NCBI RefSeq assembly: GCF_000723205.1
Contig: NZ_HG315671.1
Location: 2,143,351 to 2,207,350 of the forward strand
Source of the DNA: Formosa agariphila KMM 3901
GTDB taxonomy: Bacteria; Bacteroidota; Bacteroidia; Flavobacteriales; Flavobacteriaceae
DNA: 64,000 nt
Reading direction: 5' to 3'
Part shown: positions 36,379-45,464 of the stretch, piece after piece
Position numbering within the stretch: position 1 is the stretch's first letter
Layout: each line of letters starts with the position of its first letter
Position numbers and translations under genes: made by a program
Notes under the pieces: model-generated
What the model was told of the DNA's origin: nothing
Database searches by the model: none
Seen by the model: the letters and a program-made list of their open reading frames with translations, nothing else

Positions 36379-39300
36379 ATGATCCCTATAGAAGATGCTA
36401 GAAAATACTTGGAGCAATATAAAAAATCAGCAGTAGACCGATTTGAATTCCGTGCGTATTCTGAGCCTTATCGTGTTTTAGCAAAAGTACTTGCAGGTAT
36501 AGAAAAAGATAAACGCGTCTATTATAATCAGTATGATTTTATTGAGGCCTTCGAAGATCCTTTTAATATAAATCCTTGGACCACACCAGAAGGTATGCGT
36601 TTAGGAATGCAGTTATACGGCATTATTCAAGCACCATACTTAGCAGCAATGTGGGATTTTATAAATACATTACCCTATCAAGATTCTTATAACAGACAAG
36701 CCTTTAGATCGCGAGACGGAGAAGATGTTATACACAAAAAAATAGCAACTTTTAGAGCATTCCTAAATTCCAGCAGAATGGGATTTGGTGGATTAACGCT
36801 ACATGAACATTTTCAATACAGCACCTACTTTCCTCACGGAAACAGCTTATTTTTAGCCACTTTACTTCATAATGGAAATGGTATGTTTGATGAACTTTTG
36901 GACGATATTATTCAAAATGAAGACGAAATTGGTGGTATAAGCGCTGATATTATAAAAGCCTTGTTACTGTCTGAAGACGAAAAACATTGGGAAATGGTGA
37001 GTAAATTACTACTCGCCGCCCAACGCCAAGAAGGTTTAAGACAAACCATTTTAGAGTCTTTAGACGAGTCGGGTCTTAGTGCCCTAAAATATATGATAAA
37101 CGTGCTTTTAGAAAACAATCTGACCCGTTTTTCTAGTGTCACCAGAGCCGTGAGTACGTGGTTTGGCTTAAATTGGGAAACACCTAAAAAATCGGTGATT
37201 AACCGCGTGCTAGAATTGGCACAATCTTTAATTCTTAATTTAAAAGAAGTAGACACCTACTTAAAGAGTAAAGATAATTTAGAAGTGTTAGTTGGTTTGT
37301 GGTCCATTGGTATTTTAGATGTAGATACAGCTAACAGAAAAGCCCTCGATATTGTTTTTGAATCGGAAGATAGACACAAAAAGATTCTTGCATTATATTT
37401 CATTAGTCAAACCGACAAAACAAATGATCTTTTAGTCGAATATTTCAAAAAAGAGGTCGGTAAAGATTATGCATTAGACCATTGGATGGCGGTAAACTTA
37501 CCACCAAGAACTTTAGACAATGAAACGTTTAATCGCTTATTTGCTGTAGCAAAATCGGCCGATGAAAAGGGAAAAACCTTCGAGAGTAAGATATTCTCTT
37601 GGTGGAGTTTCACACCCTCGTCTTACTACTTTTACCAGTTTTTAATTAATGGTGCTACAGAAGAACAATTAGAGCTAATGGCAGACAATTTAGAGACTTT
37701 GCCAACCGAATTTAGGGAGAATTATATACGTAAAGTCTTCCCAAAAGATTACAGTTATTCGCTTTATAATTATCAGCAAAATGCCAAAAAAAAAGAACGT
37801 TTAAATTACGACCAATATTCTTGGAAACGCGCTTTAGCCAGAAAAGCCATTTACAACCGGAATGAACTGGTTATGGCAACGGGATTGAATTTGTTTAATA
37901 AAATGCATCTTTATGAAGCCGATTTAGACATTGCAGAAGATTTACTAAGACGAAAACATAAAGATTTACGTACCTCATTAATTCAGTTATTGGTCGAATT
38001 ACCGGTAGACCAACTCCGAACGCGTACCACAAATTTAGTGACTGCCAAAAATATAGACCAACGTTTAGCAGGACTGGAAGTGTTAACCCTGTTACACGAT
38101 GCCAACAGACAACCTGATTTTATAGAAGCGCATATTCGTGACTATAATAAGCGTCCTAAAATCACTAAAAACGAGCAAGTTTATTTAGATAAATTTTCGG
38201 ACACTGCAGAAGAATTCAACTATAGTAACGGTTTTGGAGCTATAGATTACGATAATTTAACACCGCTATACATCCCAAAAACACGTTTTGAAACGAAGAC
38301 GAATTTCTTTGATAAATTAGGCATTTCCATGTCTGAATCTTCAAAATTCAAGTTCAAGGATTTTATTGATACCAAGAAAATCATCTCTCAGGTCAATAAA
38401 TTAATTGCGCTTGTTACCGAACATAAGCAGCATGAATACCAAACAGAAGTTTATGATGGTGAAATTGCAACCACATACATAGAAAAGGGCATTCGTGATA
38501 TTAAAAAATTAGGAGACGATGCTACTGCAGAAGCACTTTTACATAATATTCCGTTAGCTAACGTTTGGATTGCTTGGTATGAAAAAAGTAGTTTAAATGA
38601 TTTCGAAATGTATGCGACCATTCGATACATAAATCACCACAACGCACCATTTGGGGAATATAAAGAATTGGAACCTTTTGGCAGACAATATTATCCCGAT
38701 TTAAACGGATTAAACCTAGGCGAAAAGCAAGCGTATTACACCACATCCAATGACTATGTCACCATTTTAAGTCGTTTATTTAAAGTCTATTCAGAAGAAA
38801 ATACAATGGCCTCTTTTAAATTAGATATTTTAGAAGATATGGTTGCCAATTTCCCTGAAAAACTCAAATTACTTCAATTTCAATCGTCTCGATATCGTTA
38901 CGAAACCGTGACTTATAATTGGGCAAACATCATTTTACCACTTGCACCAAGTTTAAGTCAGAGTAATTTAAAACATATATCTAATGAAGAACTTCAACGT
39001 TACTGGGGTATTCATATGTATTTAGTCGCTCAAGATATTTCACATCCCGATGCAGAGACCGATGTAAAAGTAATTACACAACAAGCTAAAAGACCAGGAA
39101 TTGTGCCATTCCCTAGTGTAGAGCTCAATTTAAAAGGTTATCAAGCAGGTTTATTAAATGATGATGACTTGCGTTTTCAGGCTTTAAATTCTCATGAATT
39201 AATGGTCATTATGGATGGTGGCTTTAACTACAGAATGAATTTTAAATCGGTTGAAAGAGATTCCATTCCAAAGCACGTGATTGCGCCATTAAAAACCAAT

Positions 39301-41379
39301 TTATTAGAAACAGAACTAGAACGTGGAGATTTAGCGACGCCTGCAACAGCGTATATGAGTTCTATTTACCGCGTAGAAGGCATCGATTATGTGTTCCGGA
39401 TTTTGGAACGTTTAGGAAAAGATAATTTTGAACGTGGTTACAGTTATTATGGAGATAGTAAAAAAACAATCTTTAGCGGTATTTTAAAGAAAACAACCTT
39501 TAAAGACACCGAAAGTTATGCCGATTTCGCCGCACGTGCAGATGCGTCTAATGTCAGTAAAAAACGACTTATAGAACTCGCCTGTTACGCCACACAATGG
39601 ACGGCCTTTGTGGGTGAATATTTAGGTTTAGAAAATTTAGACGCTGCCGTATGGTGGTTTCAAGCGCACGCTTCAGATTATATGAATAGCGAAAAAGAAA
39701 CCATTATTTCGCGTTATTCAAACATACCAAAAAGCGATTTTGCCATTGGAGCCATCGATATCGATTGGTTTAATAAAGTGTATCAAACCATCGGGAAATC
39801 CAATTGGAAATTACTACACGACGCCGCCAAATACATCACCGATGGAAACGGTCATCGCCAAGTCAAATTGTATTCTAGCGTCATGTTAGGTGAAGTAAAA
39901 ATCACCGAAACCCTGAAGAAAATTAAAGACAAACGCGATAAGGATTATGTGCGTGCTTTAGGATTAATTCCATTAAGTAAAACCGTGCCCGAAAAAGACG
40001 TCTTAAAACGTTACAACCTCTTGCAAGATTTCTTAAAAGAGAGCAAGCAATTCGGACAACAACGTCAAGAAAGCGAAGCCATTGCTGTAGGCATTGCATT
40101 AGATAATTTATCACGAAATGCCGGCTATCAAGACCGTGTGCGTTTTAGTTGGGCTATGGAAGCGAAAGCCACTCAAGCCATTATGGAACAAGCCGTGATT
40201 AACATAGAAGAAACAGAGATTGAACTCGTGATTAACGACCTTGGCAAAGCAGATATTAAAGTTACTAAAGCAGGAAAATCATTAAAAAACATACCAGCAA
40301 AACTGCGCAAAGACAAACAAGTTATTGCCTTAAAAGAGCACAAAACGTACTTATCTAGACAATACAGCAGAACACGTGTTTCGTTAGAAAACGCTATGGT
40401 TAACGAAGATGAATTTACGGCAACAGAAATTCATAATATGATGCAACATCCAATTGTAAAGGTGATGTTGAGCAAGTTGGTAATATACGTTCCTGAAAAA
40501 GAAATTTCAGGGTTTTATAACCAAGGAACATTAACAGATACTTCAGGAAAAACGCATCCGTTAGCAGAAGATGATGTGTTACGTATTGCACACGTGTCTC
40601 ATTTATATCAAGCGGTAGAATGGGATATGTACCAAAAATATGTATTTGCAGAGCGCATTACGCAACCATTTAAACAAGTGTTTAGAGAATTGTATTTAAT
40701 CACTAACGACGAACGCGAGCACAGCAACCGTTCCGAACGTTATCAAGGGCATCAAATTCAGCCAAATAAAACCGTAGCACTTTTACGCGGTCGTGGTTGG
40801 ACGGTGAGTATGGAAGACGGCTTACAGAAAGTGTATCATAAACGCGGATTTATAGCCACCATGTACGCCATGGCAGACTGGTATTCGCCTTCAGATGCAG
40901 AGGCACCAACTTTAGAAGTCATTCAATTTCACGCAATAGACAGCTACAAAAACATCCCGATTACAGAGATTCCGCCAGTAATTTTTAGTGAAATTATGCG
41001 CGATATCGATTTGGTGGTAAGTGTCGCTCACGTTGGTGGTGTCGATCCGGAAGCGAGTCATAGTACCATGGAAATGCGTGGTGCATTGGCCGAAGCATCT
41101 GCCCAGTTATTCAAACTTAAAAACATCACGGTTAAAGAGCGTCATATTTTTATAAAAGGGACTTTAGGCGAGTACAGCATTCATCTAGGAAGTGGTCAGG
41201 TGAGCAAAAACGGACTCGCGTTATCCATTATTCCAGTGCATAGTCAACATCGCGGACGAATGTTCTTGCCTTTCGTAGACGAGGACCCAAAATCGGCAGA
41301 AATTATTTCTAAAATGAAATTACTATCAGAAGATAATAAAATACAAGACCCAACCATTTTGGCACAAATTAATAGTTAA
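36379..41379 (+). CDS. Giant DUF4132-domain protein (YehI/MolR-like)
   Basis: The 1666-residue protein has a long alpha-helical N-terminal and central region resembling HEAT/ARM repeats and a C-terminal DUF4132-type domain (about 1390-1640). Markers there are TQPFKQVFRELY, HQIQPNKTVALLRGRGWTV, KRGFIATMYAMADWY and PVIFSEIMRDIDLVVSVAHVGG. E. coli YehI and MolR belong to this group; they sit in a cluster with AAA and vWA proteins but their function is unsettled. No catalytic motif or signal peptide is visible. The protein is probably a large cytoplasmic scaffold. The following 137-residue gene, behind a REP-like element, may share its transcript. Confidence 0.8.
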   Translation: MIPIEDARKYLEQYKKSAVDRFEFRAYSEPYRVLAKVLAGIEKDKRVYYNQYDFIEAFEDPFNINPWTTPEGMRLGMQLYGIIQAPYLAAMWDFINTLPYQDSYNRQAFRSRDGEDVIHKKIATFRAFLNSSRMGFGGLTLHEHFQYSTYFPHGNSLFLATLLHNGNGMFDELLDDIIQNEDEIGGISADIIKALLLSEDEKHWEMVSKLLLAAQRQEGLRQTILESLDESGLSALKYMINVLLENNLTRFSSVTRAVSTWFGLNWETPKKSVINRVLELAQSLILNLKEVDTYLKSKDNLEVLVGLWSIGILDVDTANRKALDIVFESEDRHKKILALYFISQTDKTNDLLVEYFKKEVGKDYALDHWMAVNLPPRTLDNETFNRLFAVAKSADEKGKTFESKIFSWWSFTPSSYYFYQFLINGATEEQLELMADNLETLPTEFRENYIRKVFPKDYSYSLYNYQQNAKKKERLNYDQYSWKRALARKAIYNRNELVMATGLNLFNKMHLYEADLDIAEDLLRRKHKDLRTSLIQLLVELPVDQLRTRTTNLVTAKNIDQRLAGLEVLTLLHDANRQPDFIEAHIRDYNKRPKITKNEQVYLDKFSDTAEEFNYSNGFGAIDYDNLTPLYIPKTRFETKTNFFDKLGISMSESSKFKFKDFIDTKKIISQVNKLIALVTEHKQHEYQTEVYDGEIATTYIEKGIRDIKKLGDDATAEALLHNIPLANVWIAWYEKSSLNDFEMYATIRYINHHNAPFGEYKELEPFGRQYYPDLNGLNLGEKQAYYTTSNDYVTILSRLFKVYSEENTMASFKLDILEDMVANFPEKLKLLQFQSSRYRYETVTYNWANIILPLAPSLSQSNLKHISNEELQRYWGIHMYLVAQDISHPDAETDVKVITQQAKRPGIVPFPSVELNLKGYQAGLLNDDDLRFQALNSHELMVIMDGGFNYRMNFKSVERDSIPKHVIAPLKTNLLETELERGDLATPATAYMSSIYRVEGIDYVFRILERLGKDNFERGYSYYGDSKKTIFSGILKKTTFKDTESYADFAARADASNVSKKRLIELACYATQWTAFVGEYLGLENLDAAVWWFQAHASDYMNSEKETIISRYSNIPKSDFAIGAIDIDWFNKVYQTIGKSNWKLLHDAAKYITDGNGHRQVKLYSSVMLGEVKITETLKKIKDKRDKDYVRALGLIPLSKTVPEKDVLKRYNLLQDFLKESKQFGQQRQESEAIAVGIALDNLSRNAGYQDRVRFSWAMEAKATQAIMEQAVINIEETEIELVINDLGKADIKVTKAGKSLKNIPAKLRKDKQVIALKEHKTYLSRQYSRTRVSLENAMVNEDEFTATEIHNMMQHPIVKVMLSKLVIYVPEKEISGFYNQGTLTDTSGKTHPLAEDDVLRIAHVSHLYQAVEWDMYQKYVFAERITQPFKQVFRELYLITNDEREHSNRSERYQGHQIQPNKTVALLRGRGWTVSMEDGLQKVYHKRGFIATMYAMADWYSPSDAEAPTLEVIQFHAIDSYKNIPITEIPPVIFSEIMRDIDLVVSVAHVGGVDPEASHSTMEMRGALAEASAQLFKLKNITVKERHIFIKGTLGEYSIHLGSGQVSKNGLALSIIPVHSQHRGRMFLPFVDEDPKSAEIISKMKLLSEDNKIQDPTILAQINS

Positions 41380-41388
41380 TAATAGTAT

Positions 41389-41479
41389 TAGGGCGTTACC
41401 TCGCTTAGGCGAGGTCGGGCTTTCTGTTGCAAGTCCTCGTGCTATCGCACTGTGGGCTTTCCACGACAATCCCTAACGC
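41389..41479. repeat. REP-like dispersed palindromic element
   Basis: The element starts TTAGGGCGTTAC and ends CAATCCCTAACGC, so GCGTTA/TAACGC are terminal inverted repeats. Inside are the hairpin ACCTCGC-TTAG-GCGAGGT (41398-41415), a phrase TCGGGCTTTC, and a second small stem GTGC-TATC-GCAC. This organisation matches short extragenic repeats that I recall as frequent in Flavobacteriaceae genomes. It lies just after the DUF4132 stop and may shape the transcript end. Confidence 0.7.
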
Positions 41480-41496
41480 AAAAAATCCGTATATCA

Positions 41497-41910
41497 ATGG
41501 AACTGACATTACAACTTAAAAGACTGGGTAAGAAAAAAGTAAAAGAAGTCCCTTTTACCTTAGAATCGCATCCTAAAAACCTAGAAGAATTATTAATTGG
41601 CTGTGTTAAAAATCAAGTAGAGGCGTATAATAAAAAACGAACCGAAGTAAATGTCATCGGATTTTTAAGTCCGGTCGAAATTCAAGAACAAGCCCAAAGT
41701 GGTAAAGTCCATTTTGGAGATATTACCAATACAACACTTGCCAATCACCAACAAGCTATAGACAATGTATTGTTAGCTTTTAAAGACGGTCTATTCGTCG
41801 TTTTTGTAGACGATAAAGAAATAACCGATTTAAAAACACCTTTAGTACTCAGCTCAAACAGTGTGATTGCCTTTATAAGACTTACGTTTTTAGTCGGTAC
41901 CTATTGGTAA
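41497..41910 (+). CDS. Uncharacterised 137-residue protein downstream of DUF4132 gene
   Basis: I set the start at ATG 41497; the longer frame would begin inside the REP-like element. The protein is small, soluble and mixed alpha/beta: MELTLQLKRLGKKKVKEVPFTL, a helical stretch LEELLIGCVKNQVEAYNKK, and a beta-rich end ALVLS-like PLVLSSNSVIAFIRL. The first 40 residues read like a beta hairpin. I do not recognise a family. It is likely to be co-transcribed with the DUF4132 gene and to work with it. Confidence 0.65.
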   Translation: MELTLQLKRLGKKKVKEVPFTLESHPKNLEELLIGCVKNQVEAYNKKRTEVNVIGFLSPVEIQEQAQSGKVHFGDITNTTLANHQQAIDNVLLAFKDGLFVVFVDDKEITDLKTPLVLSSNSVIAFIRLTFLVGTYW

Positions 41911-41917
41911 ATTATTT

Positions 41918-42238
41918 ATGAAAACCCTTCGGCACGACTTAGCAGAACACATCACAAATTATCATTCAGTTTGGTCAGCATTATTAGCCAATACCAATTA
42001 TGGAAATTATGCTTCAAGCTTATGGGACGTGACCTTGAAACCGGAAGATATTATGGTAAATCACGATGATGAAACATTTACATTTCAACACGCTAATTTC
42101 ACATTTGATGTGTAAGTAGGTCTGGCCTTTGGAGATGATTATAGCCTATGTTCCAAACAGGTTTCAGGACGAGGGACATTTCAACAAACGGACTCTCATA
42201 CAATTCAGATTAAAACAATAACTTTAGATAAACATTAA
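41918..42238 (+). pseudogene. Small gene interrupted by an in-frame TAA
   Basis: Translation from ATG 41918 gives 65 residues (MKTLRHDLAEHITNYHSVW...) and stops at TAA 42113-42115. In the same frame a convincing coding sequence continues for 40 residues (VGLAFGDDYSLCSKQVSGR...) to TAA at 42236-42238. One base change would restore a protein of about 106 residues. It lies 7 bp after the preceding gene and 22 bp before the next. I read it as a recent nonsense mutation; a sequencing error or stop-codon read-through are alternatives. No family recognised. Confidence 0.6.
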
Positions 42239-42260
42239 AACAAACTATAAAAAACACATC

Positions 42261-42992
42261 ATGAAACATTATACAAACGCCATCATTTTTGGAATTGCAA
42301 TCGTTGCATCTTCAATATTCTTAGGAAAAGCCTACACCGACAGAAATAAAGTCGATGGTAAAATAGAAGTCACGGGTCTAGGTAAAACCGATTTTTCATC
42401 AGATTTAATTGTTTGGGAAGGAAGTTTTGGGTCTGTTAACATGGATTTACAGCAAGCCTACATTTCTTTAGAAGAAAAAAAATCGACTATTAATAATTAC
42501 TTATCTAAAAAAGGGATTAAGCCAGAAGAATTGGTTTATAGTGCGGTTTCTACACATCAAAAATCGAAGCAATTATACACCGTTAATGGCGATTATACTG
42601 GCGAAGAATTTGTAGGTTACGAACTTACGCAGTCTATAGAAATAGAATCTAAAGACGTCGATAAAATTGAAAAAGTCTCTAGAGAAATTACAGAATTATT
42701 AAATCAAGGAGTTCAGTTTTATTCGCAAGCACCACGCTATTATTACACCAAACTAGCAGATTTAAAAATTGAAATGATTTCTAAAGCTACAGAAGACGCG
42801 AGATTACGTGCCGAAAATATTGCTAAATTTTCTGGGGGACATTTAAGTGAATTAGAATCGGCTAAAATGGGAATCTTTCAAATTACAGGTCAAAATTCAG
42901 GAGAAGATTATTCTTGGGGAGGAACCTTTAACACAGCAAATAGAGAAAAAACAGCTTCTATTACTATGAAGTTGGTTTATAAAGTTGACTAA
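42261..42992 (+). CDS. SIMPL-domain (DUF541) protein, exported or membrane-anchored
   Basis: The 243-residue protein has an N-terminal hydrophobic segment (AIIFGIAIVASSIFLGKAY, about 7-25), then a SIMPL domain starting KIEVTGLGKTDFSSDLIVW. It includes GIKPEELVYSAVSTHQ, a YELTQSIEIESKDVDKIEKVSREIT strand-helix and the C-terminal EDARLRAENIAKFSGGHLSELESAKMG followed by a SITMKLVYKV strand. SIMPL/DUF541 proteins are periplasmic or envelope proteins, some linked to oxidative stress; the function is unclear. A terminator follows at 43030. Confidence 0.82.
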   Translation: MKHYTNAIIFGIAIVASSIFLGKAYTDRNKVDGKIEVTGLGKTDFSSDLIVWEGSFGSVNMDLQQAYISLEEKKSTINNYLSKKGIKPEELVYSAVSTHQKSKQLYTVNGDYTGEEFVGYELTQSIEIESKDVDKIEKVSREITELLNQGVQFYSQAPRYYYTKLADLKIEMISKATEDARLRAENIAKFSGGHLSELESAKMGIFQITGQNSGEDYSWGGTFNTANREKTASITMKLVYKVD

Positions 42993-43029
42993 TAATTTTA
43001 TAGGACCACGCTCCTATTCAACACCTACC

Positions 43030-43064
43030 AAAAGGTATTCGCGTATTGTGAATACCTTTTTTTT
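43030..43064 (+). terminator. Rho-independent terminator after the SIMPL gene
   Basis: AAAAGGTATTC and GAATACCTTTT form an 11-bp stem with a 9-nt loop and an extended T-run. It lies 37 bp after the SIMPL stop codon. Confidence 0.85.
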
Positions 43065-43085
43065 ATGCTTTAAAATCATACCTAC

Positions 43086-43101
43086 TTACATCCTTCCGTA
43101 A
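43086..43101. promoter_or_regulatory. Degenerate operator-like site, copy 3a
   Basis: TTACATCCTTCCGTAA has TTAC-N8-GTAA arms and lies 33 bp from the next copy, upstream of the small gene at 43131. It is the weakest family member. Confidence 0.35.
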
Positions 43102-43118
43102 TCCATTATGTCTAAAAA

Positions 43119-43134
43119 TGGCTGAATACGGTGA
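43119..43134. promoter_or_regulatory. Palindromic operator-like site, copy 3b
   Basis: TGGCTGAATACGGTGA keeps the TGAATwC core and the right GTGA arm of the family. It overlaps the nominal GTG start of the following frame, which argues that the true start is further downstream. Confidence 0.5.
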
Positions 43135-43565
43135 TAATTTTAATTGTTTACAAGCATAAATTCGTACTGAATAATAAAAACAATGAGATTTTGAAATATT
43201 TAGACTTCAGTATTAACGGTAGAGTGCAAAATTTAATGGTAGACATTTTTGAGGCTATTAGTACCCAAAAAGAAACCGAAATAAAAATCAGTGAGCTTTT
43301 AGATACCCGAAGCATTTTTGAACTCATTTTTGAAATTGTAAGGACCACAGACTTTTATAGTGAAGATGAAAATTTCAAATTAATTAAAGCCTTGAATATT
43401 GATACTGATGAGGCTAGTAAAGAAGACGCGTTATTCAATACTTGGATGACTATGGGCACCAACCTAAACACCTCTAAAACCCAAGAAGAATTTAATGCCA
43501 AATTCGCTTTGTTTGTGCCTATTATTTTAAAACGTATGGAAGGGATTAACCGTGTGTCGGCTTAA
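43131..43565 (+). CDS. Small uncharacterised helical protein with uncertain start
   Basis: The frame opens at GTG 43131, but this codon is inside an operator-like palindrome. Better starts are TTG 43191, which is 56 bp after the palindrome as for other genes of the set, or ATG 43236 (MVDIFEAISTQ). The C-terminal 110 residues are clearly coding and helical (TEIKISELLDTRSIFELIFEIVRT, then FNAKFALFVPIILKRMEG). Loss of the original 5' end is possible. No family recognised. Confidence 0.5.
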   Translation: MIILIVYKHKFVLNNKNNEILKYLDFSINGRVQNLMVDIFEAISTQKETEIKISELLDTRSIFELIFEIVRTTDFYSEDENFKLIKALNIDTDEASKEDALFNTWMTMGTNLNTSKTQEEFNAKFALFVPIILKRMEGINRVSA

Positions 43566-43618
43566 TAGTTCATTACATGCATAGACCTTCTAACTTCCAA
43601 TAGCATAAAATAAATCTA

Positions 43619-44389
43619 ATGAACATAGAAAAATTAATTAAAACTCGGGAGCCTTACCAAGAAAGATTATTTGACAGTTTTTTAATCGAAAACATAAAGT
43701 CGTACGAGGAACTTATGGACGTTTATCAAAATTATAAACAAAATCATCCTGACAAGACTGTAATCTTAACGCTTGATGATTTAGGTCAAGCCGAATATAC
43801 CAGTGGTCACGCTTGTGATTACAATTCTCTGCTAGATACAGACGGTTATGATTTATCTGGACTTGATGAAGCGTGTTATGATGAAGATAACGAGCATTTG
43901 GGGCATCTTTCTACTCCATCGGAATATTTTATTATCCGAGAAAACTTTTTAAAACAAACAAAAGACATTGATTTTAAAACGGTTTGTAAAAAAGGCATAA
44001 GCAATTCTGAAGACGATGTTATAGATTTAGAAAACATTAATGAATCTCCATTAGCCTTTTTAGACCAACAAGTTATCTTGAAAATTCTTCCTGTAGAACA
44101 ACCATACGAAGGACTTACTGGATTTCCGAATGGATATTTTGACGCCGACTTCAGTCCTTTTGAAAATTATGCATTATCAAAACACCTATTTGACACCTAT
44201 AATCTTGAACTTTTTGGCATAGGGGCTTCCTTTTTAGTATTTATTAGAAATGAGCCTTTAAAAGACAATGAATTAAAAGCATTGATAGCCGACTTGGCAA
44301 AATTGTACAATACCACCGAATCAGAATTTGAAAAATTAGCAGACATCATTAAAAATAAAAACCATTTATTTTTAAGATACACCGAGTAA
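43619..44389 (+). CDS. Uncharacterised acidic 256-residue protein
   Basis: This is a soluble acidic protein with no signal peptide. It has an N-terminal helical part (SYEELMDVYQNYKQNHPDKTVILTLDDLG), a central Asp-rich part (LLDTDGYDLSGLDEACYDEDNEHLGHL) and a C-terminal half with a LPVEQPYEGLTGFPNGYF loop and GIGASFLVFIR strand. The general look (Asp/Tyr/Trp-rich, alpha/beta) is that of immunity-type proteins, but I recognise no family. It is followed by a bidirectional terminator shared with the converging operon. Confidence 0.7.
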   Translation: MNIEKLIKTREPYQERLFDSFLIENIKSYEELMDVYQNYKQNHPDKTVILTLDDLGQAEYTSGHACDYNSLLDTDGYDLSGLDEACYDEDNEHLGHLSTPSEYFIIRENFLKQTKDIDFKTVCKKGISNSEDDVIDLENINESPLAFLDQQVILKILPVEQPYEGLTGFPNGYFDADFSPFENYALSKHLFDTYNLELFGIGASFLVFIRNEPLKDNELKALIADLAKLYNTTESEFEKLADIIKNKNHLFLRYTE

Positions 44390-44408
44390 TTTCTGTCTTA
44401 AAAAAACT

Positions 44409-44444
44409 AAAAAGCCCAATTACAAATACATAATTGGGCTTTTT
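44409..44444. terminator. Bidirectional terminator between converging genes
   Basis: AAAAAGCCCAATTA and TAATTGGGCTTTTT form a perfect 14-bp stem with an 8-nt loop. Both strands end in T-runs, so it can stop transcripts of the plus-strand gene ending at 44389 and the minus-strand operon ending at 44471. Confidence 0.92.
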
Positions 44445-44470
44445 TATTATTTACGATGCGTACCTAAAAT

Positions 44471-44902
44471 TTACTCAGAAAATTGTTTTATAATTTCAAA
44501 CAAGGTTAATTTAGTTCTCTTTATACTGCCTTCATCGTGACGAAATACATGTACTTTAGTATTATCATAGCAACCAAAAAATAATAAATCACCTTCAGAA
44601 TTAGCGCCAATAGCTTTACCTAAAGCTAATTTTTCTAAACTCCACTTATACCCATCTAAATCTTTAAATGTTGGGTTCATAAATTCACTTAACGTTTTAA
44701 CATACGGATGTAATGCGTAAAGATGGCTAACTTCCATACCATCTATGTTGGTACGTTTCATCATCTTTTCAAAATTATACAAGGTAAATGCTTCTTCCTC
44801 AAAAATTACAGTCCTTGGTTTTTCTGCAATAAAATCTCTGTAATTTTTTCTAAATAGTGGTTTTAGTTCATCTACCGAGGATATAATTAAATTTTCATTC
44901 AT
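44471..44902 (-). CDS. Small SUKH-like (SMI1/KNR4-like) protein, tentative
   Basis: The 143-residue cytoplasmic protein has a C-terminal half, LALGKAIGANSEGDLLFFGCYDNTKVHVFRHDE, that resembles the SUKH fold signature (iGxNxxGDxLxF...V). The N-terminal part (LKPLFRKNYRDFIAEKPRTVIFEEEAFTLYNFEKMMKR) lacks the usual opening motif. SUKH proteins often serve as immunity or protein-binding modules. It is the last gene of a five-gene minus-strand operon and follows the endonuclease V homologue by 20 bp. The family call is uncertain. Confidence 0.5.
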   Translation of the reverse strand: MNENLIISSVDELKPLFRKNYRDFIAEKPRTVIFEEEAFTLYNFEKMMKRTNIDGMEVSHLYALHPYVKTLSEFMNPTFKDLDGYKWSLEKLALGKAIGANSEGDLLFFGCYDNTKVHVFRHDEGSIKRTKLTLFEIIKQFSE

Positions 44903-44922
44903 AGTTGTAACTTTTTAAAGTA

Positions 44923-45432
44923 TTAGTGCTTAGTATTTTCTTTGGTCTTTGTGTCTACAATCTGTAATAATGTTGGCATTCGGTATTTACCGTGCATACG
45001 TTCTATAGCGTTACAAACCTCATCTCTATCCGTACCAATAGCCGTGACATACAATGGTTTTTTACTTTCGCCACGAAACACTTCTTTAAATACCGCTGTT
45101 TTAGACACAAACTCAGATTTTGCAATACCTACAACCGGAATTTTATGCTCTAAAGCTTGGTACAAAAAGCCTCCTAAACCCAAGTGTTTTTCTTCTAGAA
45201 TTACGTAACCATCTACAATAATTAATTCTACCTCATCTAAATTCACTTGTTTTAGTAAACTTAAAATACACGGCAATTCGCGTTTATAAAAAGCACCTGG
45301 TTCGTACGGTTCTACAACTTCAATACTATCGGTGAAAATTTGCGTTGGAGCTTCATCTTCCCAATCGTTAAAGCTTACCGCAATGGTTTTGGCTTTTCCG
45401 TCGTAATAATACGTGTCAAAAGCGAGTATCAT
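44923..45432 (-). CDS. Compact endonuclease V homologue
   Basis: The 169-residue protein matches the core of endonuclease V: AFDTYYYDG with Asp6, EPYEPGAFYKRELP with Glu52, LIIVDGYVIL with Asp74, GLGGFLY, VVGIAKSEF with Lys105, KPLYVTAIG and the closing MHGKYRMPTLLQIVD. Known family members are about 220 residues and cleave DNA or RNA next to inosine/hypoxanthine. This one lacks about 35 N-terminal residues and has Glu where the classical LAH motif has His. The acidic triad and lysine remain, so activity is plausible. It lies inside an operon of immunity-like proteins, not among repair genes. Confidence 0.8.
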   Translation of the reverse strand: MILAFDTYYYDGKAKTIAVSFNDWEDEAPTQIFTDSIEVVEPYEPGAFYKRELPCILSLLKQVNLDEVELIIVDGYVILEEKHLGLGGFLYQALEHKIPVVGIAKSEFVSKTAVFKEVFRGESKKPLYVTAIGTDRDEVCNAIERMHGKYRMPTLLQIVDTKTKENTKH

Positions 45433-45464
45433 AGAGCATTAGTTTAAGAATAAATAAATTAGAA

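Noticed and set aside
36912-37256. 114-codon minus-strand frame within the DUF4132 gene
   Set aside because: It is a shadow of the long plus-strand gene; Ser/Phe-rich translation is typical of antisense frames in this AT-rich sequence.
42116-42260. Further operator-like site in the spacer before the SIMPL gene
   Set aside because: GTTTCAGGACGAGGGA only loosely resembles the family and lies in what reads as coding sequence of the interrupted gene.
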